This document shows, piece by piece, positions 1 to 5,472 of a stretch of 5,472 nt of DNA. The DNA is taken from the NCBI GenBank assembly GCA_023150195.1, contig JAKLLI010000148.1, forward strand, positions 1 to 5,472, read 5' to 3'. The translations under genes were made by a program, and so were the position numbers. The stretch's first letter is position 1. Each line of letters opens with the position of its first letter. The notes under the pieces were generated by a model, which ran no database searches, had not been told where the DNA came from, and saw only the letters and a list, made by a program, of their open reading frames with translations. The DNA is from Azonexus sp. GTDB lineage: Bacteria > Pseudomonadota > Gammaproteobacteria > Burkholderiales > Rhodocyclaceae.

Positions 1-2
1 TG

Positions 3-275
3 CGAACAAATGAGTTACGACACGCTCAGGAAGCAGCGGAAACCATTGCCTTGGAATATCAAAGACTATTCGATCCCTTGACGCCAGTATCCTTTGACAT
101 GCCGACCAATGACGGGCTTGCCACGGTTAACCTACTCCGAGATACGACCGATGCGGCCTCTTGTAAGCCCTATCTCATCGACTACCTGCGGACCCGACGA
201 ATTGATGGAGGAGAATATATCTCTAGCCTGGAGCGCGAAAAAGAAAGCCCCCTCTTGCTACTAAAGGTGACCTGA
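3..275 (+). CDS. C-terminal part of an unrecognised protein (runs in from the left edge)
   Basis: The frame is open from the left edge (first complete codon at position 3) to a TGA at 273-275, giving 90 residues. The other two forward frames close early, at about 11-13 and 76-78. A TTG at 51 and an ATG at 99 are possible internal starts, but neither has a convincing ribosome binding site. The likeliest reading is therefore the tail of a longer gene that begins outside the window. The sequence is soluble-looking, rich in Leu, Asp, Glu and Arg, and ends in a run of leucines (SPLLLLKVT). There is one Cys, no membrane segment and no motif I can assign. Codon use (TTA, CTA, AGA, many A/T third positions) and GC content differ from the minus-strand operon, which suggests an accessory or acquired gene. 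It converges on secF. I am fairly sure the frame is open but not that it is expressed, and I assign no function. Confidence 0.5.
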   Translation, partial: RTNELRHAQEAAETIALEYQRLFDPLTPVSFDMPTNDGLATVNLLRDTTDAASCKPYLIDYLRTRRIDGGEYISSLEREKESPLLLLKVT

Positions 276-472
276 CTGAAGAATACAGATAGTGAAATCC
301 AGTGGAAAGTGAAAGTCATCTGGCTAACGTTTTCCACACCAGGAAACCAACGACAGATCAACTTCGAGTCCTGTCGTTGAAACTTCGGAACAGCAAAGCG
401 CCGATAAGCGTTGGCAACTGTCTCTCGCTCACGCAGGTAGCCGGGAATGCTCCGGTCAAAAATTCCAGCCGC
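276..472. other. Non-coding gap between the left-edge ORF and the secF terminator
   Basis: About 200 nt holds no convincing gene. A GTG-initiated plus-strand frame from 302 crosses the terminator and continues antisense into secF, so I do not count it. The stretch contains a small inverted repeat, TTTCC/GGAAA (331-335 and 342-346, 6-nt loop), and a stronger 9-bp inverted repeat at 348-379, described separately. The word AACTTCG occurs at 360-366 and again at 381-387, 21 nt apart. I see no recognisable promoter, tRNA or insertion-sequence end. Confidence 0.5.
348..379. repeat. Perfect 9-bp inverted repeat
   Basis: CAACGACAG (348-356) is matched exactly by CTGTCGTTG (371-379), with a 14-nt spacer between them. 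As RNA this gives a 9-bp stem on either strand. No T-run follows on either side, so it is not a standard intrinsic terminator. It lies about 70 nt after the stop of the left-edge ORF and about 95 nt before the terminator shared with secF. It could be a 3'-end stabilising hairpin of the left-edge transcript, a protein-binding site or a repeat-element remnant. The sequence does not decide between these. Confidence 0.6.
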
Positions 473-500
473 AAAAAAAGCCGCTTTCCAGCGGCTTTTT
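473..500 (-). terminator. Intrinsic terminator after secF, probably bidirectional
   Basis: On the minus strand the order is A5, GCCGC, a 6-nt loop (TGGAAA), GCGGC, then T7. The five GC pairs can be extended by five A-U pairs. The stem is 22 nt past the secF stop codon, where the operon transcript should end. On the plus strand the same palindrome ends in T5 (496-500), so it could also stop transcription of the convergent left-edge gene. Position, GC stem and U-tract all agree. The plus-strand activity is weaker because its T-run is shorter. Confidence 0.9.
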
Positions 501-522
501 CGTGTCCAGTAGCGATCAGGTT

Positions 523-1470
523 TCAGACGCAGGCGCCGTCGTCCGTTGTGCCTTCAGCCACCGCTTTTTTCTGGGTGATGAACTGTTCGCGGGAAACGCC
601 CAGCCACATCACCAGCGGGCTGGCGACGAGCACGGAGGAGTAGATGCCGAAACAGATGCCGATGGTCAGGGCCAGCGAGAAGTAGTAGAGCGTTTCGCCG
701 CCGAAGAGCAGCATCGACAGCACCATGATCTGGGTGGAGCCGTGGGTGATGATGGTGCGGCTGATGGTGCTGGTGATGGCGTGGTCGAGGACTTGCGGGG
801 TGCTGAGGCCGCGCACTTTCTTGAAGGTTTCACGCACCCGGTCGAAGACCACCACCGACTCATTGACCGAGTAGCCAAGTACCGCGAGTACAGCAGCGAG
901 CACGGAGAGCGAGAATTCCCACTGGAAGGCGGCGAAGAAGCCGAGGATGATCACCACGTCGTGCAGGTTGGCGATGATGGCGGAGAGGGCAAAGCGCCAT
1001 TCGAAGCGCGAGGCGAGATAGACCATGATGCCGATGACCACGATCAGCAGGGCCAGCGCGCCGTTTTCTGCGAGTTCCTTGCCGACCTGCGGGCCGACGA
1101 ACTCGACGCGGCGCAGGCTGGCGCCGGGTGCATCGGCGTTTAGCGCCTCCATGACTTGTTCGCCTTGCTTGGCGCTGCCTTCGACATCCTTGAGCGGCAG
1201 TCGGATCAGCACATCCTGCGATGAGCCGAAGTTCTGTACCGAGTAATCGCTGAATCCGCGTTTACCCAGCGCGCCGCGAACTTTCTCCAGATCAGCGGAT
1301 TGGGCGTAGTTCACTTCAATCAGCGTGCCGCCGGTAAATTCAACCGACAGATGCAGGCCTTGCGTCGCAAGGAAAAAGACCGAGGCGAGGAAGGTGATCA
1401 GCGAAATGATGTTGAACTTCAGCGCATGGCGCATGAAGGGGATGTCATTCTTGATACGGAAGAATTCCAT
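523..1470 (-). CDS. secF: Protein translocase subunit SecF
   Basis: SecF is an inner-membrane RND-family protein. With SecD and YajC it helps the SecYEG translocon release and pull exported proteins on the periplasmic side, driven by the proton gradient. The product has 315 residues (E. coli: 323). Visible landmarks are a first membrane helix at about 17-36, the SecF signature VEFTGGT at 43-49, a periplasmic domain to about 133 with QNFGSS (79-84) and RVEFVGPQVG (121-130), then five helices within about 137-290. Conserved charged membrane positions include HD (170-171) and GYSVNESVVVFDR (199-211). The acidic residue of the VEFTGG motif is Glu where many homologues have Asp, and residue 204 is Glu where E. 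coli has Asp; both are conservative. The ATG at 1470 matches the family N-terminus and has AAGGG nine bases upstream. The gene starts 6 nt after secD, indicating translational coupling, and is followed by a terminator. Confidence 0.97.
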   Translation of the reverse strand: MEFFRIKNDIPFMRHALKFNIISLITFLASVFFLATQGLHLSVEFTGGTLIEVNYAQSADLEKVRGALGKRGFSDYSVQNFGSSQDVLIRLPLKDVEGSAKQGEQVMEALNADAPGASLRRVEFVGPQVGKELAENGALALLIVVIGIMVYLASRFEWRFALSAIIANLHDVVIILGFFAAFQWEFSLSVLAAVLAVLGYSVNESVVVFDRVRETFKKVRGLSTPQVLDHAITSTISRTIITHGSTQIMVLSMLLFGGETLYYFSLALTIGICFGIYSSVLVASPLVMWLGVSREQFITQKKAVAEGTTDDGACV

Positions 1471-1476
1471 GTCGGT

Positions 1477-3360
1477 TTACCCTTGTTCTTTGGTGTTGAC
1501 CGCGGCGGTGCCGGGTTTCCAGACCGTGCCGATGGCGACCTTGGTCAGCTTTTTCTGACGGCCATAGACCAGATTGACCAGTGCGCGTGAAACGACCACG
1601 GCCGAGAAAATCGAGGTCATGATCCCGAGGCAATGGACAACGGCAAAGCCGCGCACCGGGCCGGAACCGAAGATCAGCAGGGCCAGGCCGGCAATCAGCG
1701 TGGTGATGTTGGAGTCGAGAATGGTGCCGAAGGCGCGTTCGTAGCCTTCGGAAATGGCGGCCTGCGGCGGCATGCCATTGCGCAATTCTTCACGCACCCG
1801 TTCGTTGATCAGCACGTTGGCGTCAATGGCCATGCCTAGCGTCAGCGCGATGGCGGCGATACCCGGCAGGGTCAGCGTGGCTTGCAGTAGCGAGAGCAGG
1901 GCTACCAGCAGGAGCAGGTTGGCGGCCAGGGCCAGCGTGGAAATAACGCCAAACACTTGGTAGTAGAGAATCATGAACACACCAATGGCGACAAAGCCCC
2001 ACATCGTGGATTTGAAGCCGCGCTCGATGTTCTCTGCACCCAGCGATGGGCCGATGGTGCGCTCTTCGACGATGTCCATCGGCGCAGCCAGTGAACCGGC
2101 GCGTAGCAGCAGGGCCACGTCATTGGCTTCGGTGGTGGTCATGCGGCCGGAAATCTGCACGCGGCCACCGCCGATTTCGGTGCGGATCACCGGGGCGGTA
2201 ACGACTTCGCCCTTGCCCTTTTCGATCAGCAGGATGGCCATGCGCTTGCCCACGTTGTCGCGGGTGACATCCTTGAAGATGCGGGCGCCGGCGGAGTCCA
2301 GCGTCAGATGGACGGCGGCTTCCTGGGTTTGGGAGTCGAAGCCGGGTTGGGCATCGGTCAGCCGGTCGCCGGTCAGTACCACCTGCTTTTTCACCAGCAG
2401 CGGCGAACCGCCGCGCTCGGTGTAGAGCTCGGTGCCGAAGGGCGGGTTGCCGGCCAGGCCAGCATCGAGCGCGCCCGGGCTGTCGTCCACCATGCGGATT
2501 TCCAGCGTGGCGGTACGGCCGAGAATGTCCTTGGCCTTGGCAGTGTCCTGCACGCCGGGCAATTGCACGACGATGCGGTCGGCACCCTGCTGCTGAATCA
2601 CCGGTTCGGCCACGCCCAGTTCGTTGATCCGGTTGTGCAGGGTGTTGATGTTTTGCTTGATGGCGAATTCGCCGATTTTCTTTTCTGCTTCCGGCTTGAG
2701 GGTGGCGACCAGACGCAGGTCTTCGCCTTCACCTTGTTCCAGCAGGGCCAGTTCGCTGACGTTGTCACCCATGGCGATGCGCGCCTGATTGCGGGTTTCG
2801 GCATCGCGGAATTTGATCACGATGCGATCACCTTCGCGACCAATGCCGGCGTGGCGCAGCTTTTTGTCGCGTAACAGGGTGCGCAGGTCGGCGCTGGTGG
2901 AGTCGAGCCGCTTGGTCAGCGCGCCCTTCATGTCAACCTGGAGCAGGAAATGCACGCCACCGCGCAAATCCAGACCGAGGTACATCGGCAGGGCATGCAT
3001 TGCGGTCAACCACTGCGGCGAGGCAGAAAGCAGGTTGAGTGCAATTACGTACTGTGGGTCATCGCGTGAGGGATTGAAGGTGCGTTCCAGCGCATCCTTG
3101 GCCTTCAGCTGCGTATCGGTGTCCTTGAAGCGGACCTTGACGCCAACGCTGTCGAGCAGGATGCCGTCGTGCGCGATACTGGCGGCACGCAGGGCGTCTT
3201 CGACGCGGGCCTGGGTGTTGGCGTCGACCTTGAGGGTGACTTTGGCGCTCGATACCTGGACGGCCGGCGATTCACCGAAAAAATTGGGCAGGGTGTAGAT
3301 GAAGCCCAACACCAGTGCGATGGCAACGGTGATGTACTTCCAGAGGGGATAGCGATTCAT
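1477..3360 (-). CDS. secD: Protein translocase subunit SecD
   Basis: SecD is the large partner of SecF in the SecDF-YajC accessory complex of the Sec export machinery. It grips the emerging preprotein in the periplasm and uses proton flow. The product has 627 residues (E. coli: 615). It shows a first membrane helix at about 10-26 after the family N-terminus MNRYPLWKY, then a large periplasmic P1 region to about 450 that includes LGLDLRGGVHFLLQVD (128-143) and RINELGVAEPVIQQQG (244-259). The late periplasmic signature VEERTIGPSLG is at 431-441. Five C-terminal helices span about 452-597 and include GMAIDANVLINERVREEL (509-526); Asp513 corresponds to the conserved transport-essential Asp519 of E. 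coli. No domain is missing. The ATG at 3360 fits the family start exactly, yet the preceding bases (CAAAGCCGCC) contain no clear Shine-Dalgarno sequence. A hairpin sits just upstream. Confidence 0.97.
   Translation of the reverse strand: MNRYPLWKYITVAIALVLGFIYTLPNFFGESPAVQVSSAKVTLKVDANTQARVEDALRAASIAHDGILLDSVGVKVRFKDTDTQLKAKDALERTFNPSRDDPQYVIALNLLSASPQWLTAMHALPMYLGLDLRGGVHFLLQVDMKGALTKRLDSTSADLRTLLRDKKLRHAGIGREGDRIVIKFRDAETRNQARIAMGDNVSELALLEQGEGEDLRLVATLKPEAEKKIGEFAIKQNINTLHNRINELGVAEPVIQQQGADRIVVQLPGVQDTAKAKDILGRTATLEIRMVDDSPGALDAGLAGNPPFGTELYTERGGSPLLVKKQVVLTGDRLTDAQPGFDSQTQEAAVHLTLDSAGARIFKDVTRDNVGKRMAILLIEKGKGEVVTAPVIRTEIGGGRVQISGRMTTTEANDVALLLRAGSLAAPMDIVEERTIGPSLGAENIERGFKSTMWGFVAIGVFMILYYQVFGVISTLALAANLLLLVALLSLLQATLTLPGIAAIALTLGMAIDANVLINERVREELRNGMPPQAAISEGYERAFGTILDSNITTLIAGLALLIFGSGPVRGFAVVHCLGIMTSIFSAVVVSRALVNLVYGRQKKLTKVAIGTVWKPGTAAVNTKEQG
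1480..1484 (-). promoter_or_regulatory. Shine-Dalgarno sequence of secF
   Basis: AAGGG on the minus strand lies nine bases before the secF ATG. It is formed by the last two sense codons of secD (CAA GGG), so ribosomes finishing secD uncover or deliver to this site. This supports coupled, near-equal synthesis of SecD and SecF. Confidence 0.7.
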
Positions 3361-3374
3361 GGCGGCTTTGAAGC

Positions 3375-3400
3375 AAAAAGGCGGCCGAAGCCGCCCTTTG
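3375..3400 (-). promoter_or_regulatory. Terminator-like hairpin in the yajC-secD gap
   Basis: The minus-strand RNA reads AAAGGGCGGC, loop UUCG, GCCGCCUUUU. This gives six GC pairs closed by the extra-stable C(UUCG)G tetraloop, then a G-U and up to three A-U pairs. Five U residues follow the GC stem directly. The plus strand would have an A-C mismatch at the wobble position and no T-run, so the structure favours the operon transcript. It starts 8 nt after the yajC stop and ends about 15-19 nt before the secD ATG. It resembles an intrinsic terminator but lies inside the operon, so it may be a partial terminator or attenuator, an mRNA processing or stability element, or a structure affecting secD translation. 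Confidence 0.7.
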
Positions 3401-3408
3401 GGATTGGA

Positions 3409-3732
3409 TTACAGCGACTTCAACGTACCCTTGGGCAGGACGATGCCGATGGCCGGCTTCTGTACGGTGACCTCGGTGCCTTCGGCGATCTCGAGGGTGA
3501 CGTAATTTTCGCCAACCTTGGTGATCTTGCCGACCAGGCCGCCGCCGGTGACGACTTCATCGCCCTTGGCGAGCGCTTCGATCAGCGCCTTGTGTTCCTT
3601 GGCCTTCTTCATCTGCGGACGAATCATCAGGAACCAGAGGACGACGAACATCAGGATCATCGGCAGAATCTGCATGAAGCCGCCAGTTGGGTCGGCGGCG
3701 CCAGCGGTCTGGGCGTGGGCAAGGCTAATCAT
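3409..3732 (-). CDS. yajC: Sec translocon accessory protein YajC
   Basis: YajC is a small single-span inner-membrane protein that co-purifies with SecDF and associates with SecYEG; it is dispensable in E. coli. The product has 107 residues (E. coli: 110). A short N-terminus (MISLAHAQTAGAADP) precedes one membrane helix at about 19-37, which runs into the family motif MIRPQMKKAKEHK (36-48). The cytoplasmic domain follows, with AKGDEVVTGGGLVGKITKV (55-73) and the ending LPKGTLKSL. I chose the ATG at 3732 because GGAG lies nine bases upstream and because homologues begin close to the helix. An in-frame GTG at 3777 overlapping the tgt stop would add 15 residues and is less likely. The gene is 41 nt after tgt and 48 nt before secD. 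Confidence 0.95.
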   Translation of the reverse strand: MISLAHAQTAGAADPTGGFMQILPMILMFVVLWFLMIRPQMKKAKEHKALIEALAKGDEVVTGGGLVGKITKVGENYVTLEIAEGTEVTVQKPAIGIVLPKGTLKSL

Positions 3733-3741
3733 CGAGAGTGT

Positions 3742-3745
3742 CTCC
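3742..3745 (-). promoter_or_regulatory. Shine-Dalgarno sequence deciding the yajC start
   Basis: GGAG on the minus strand lies nine bases before the ATG at 3732. No comparable site precedes the alternative GTG at 3777, so this site favours the shorter 107-residue YajC. Confidence 0.75.
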
Positions 3746-3773
3746 GGATTGAATTTCAGAACGCGCGATTCTA

Positions 3774-5472
<1,699 letters not shown>

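Noticed and set aside
360..375. tRNA T-arm-like word (TTCGAGTCC) suggesting a tRNA fragment or attachment site
   Set aside because: The flanking bases do not form the 5-bp T-stem, no acceptor or anticodon arm is present, and no CCA end or integrase gene is visible.
302..643. GTG-initiated plus-strand frame crossing the terminator into secF
   Set aside because: It runs through the terminator palindrome and continues antisense to secF, so a real gene is improbable.
502..1143. Long plus-strand open frame (213 codons) antisense to secF
   Set aside because: It lies opposite a well-supported gene. Its translation is rich in His, Asp, Glu and Gly, typical of the antisense frame of GC-rich coding DNA, and it has no motif.
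3733..3773. Small hairpin AGAA/TTCT around CGCGCG in the tgt-yajC gap
   Set aside because: It has only four weak pairs and no U-tract, so it cannot be told from chance.

Overview
The window is mostly a conserved housekeeping gene block from a fairly GC-rich proteobacterium. The protein sequences look betaproteobacterial, possibly Rhodocyclales-like: for example the SecF N-terminus (MEFFRIKNDIPFMRHAL) and the YajC membrane segment (ILMFVVLWFLMIRPQMKKAK). That placement comes from recall of family sequences, not from a database search.

From position 5472 down to 523, five genes lie on the minus strand in the order queA (5' part outside the window), tgt, yajC, secD, secF. They are tightly packed: queA and tgt overlap by 11 nt, and the gaps are 41 nt (tgt-yajC), 48 nt (yajC-secD) and 6 nt (secD-secF). 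This is the widespread queA-tgt-yajC-secD-secF cluster. It joins two steps of tRNA queuosine synthesis (Tgt inserts preQ1 at the wobble position, QueA then adds the epoxycyclopentanediol moiety) to the SecDF-YajC accessory complex of the Sec translocon. A palindromic, T-flanked terminator at 473-500 follows secF. No promoter for the operon is visible, so it must lie upstream of queA or further out.

Positions 1-472 differ in character. They are lower in GC, and the reading frame entering from the left edge on the plus strand (3-275) uses codons such as TTA, CTA and AGA that the sec/tgt genes largely avoid. It encodes the C-terminal 90 residues of a protein I do not recognise, convergent with secF. 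About 200 nt of non-coding DNA follows, containing a perfect 9-bp inverted repeat (348-379), then the shared terminator.

I see no mobile element, CRISPR array, RNA gene or clearly novel system. The most interesting structure is in the yajC-secD gap. A terminator-like hairpin with a cUUCGg tetraloop and a U5 tract lies there, and its 5' arm could instead pair with the eight bases directly before the secD start codon. secD also lacks a recognisable Shine-Dalgarno sequence.
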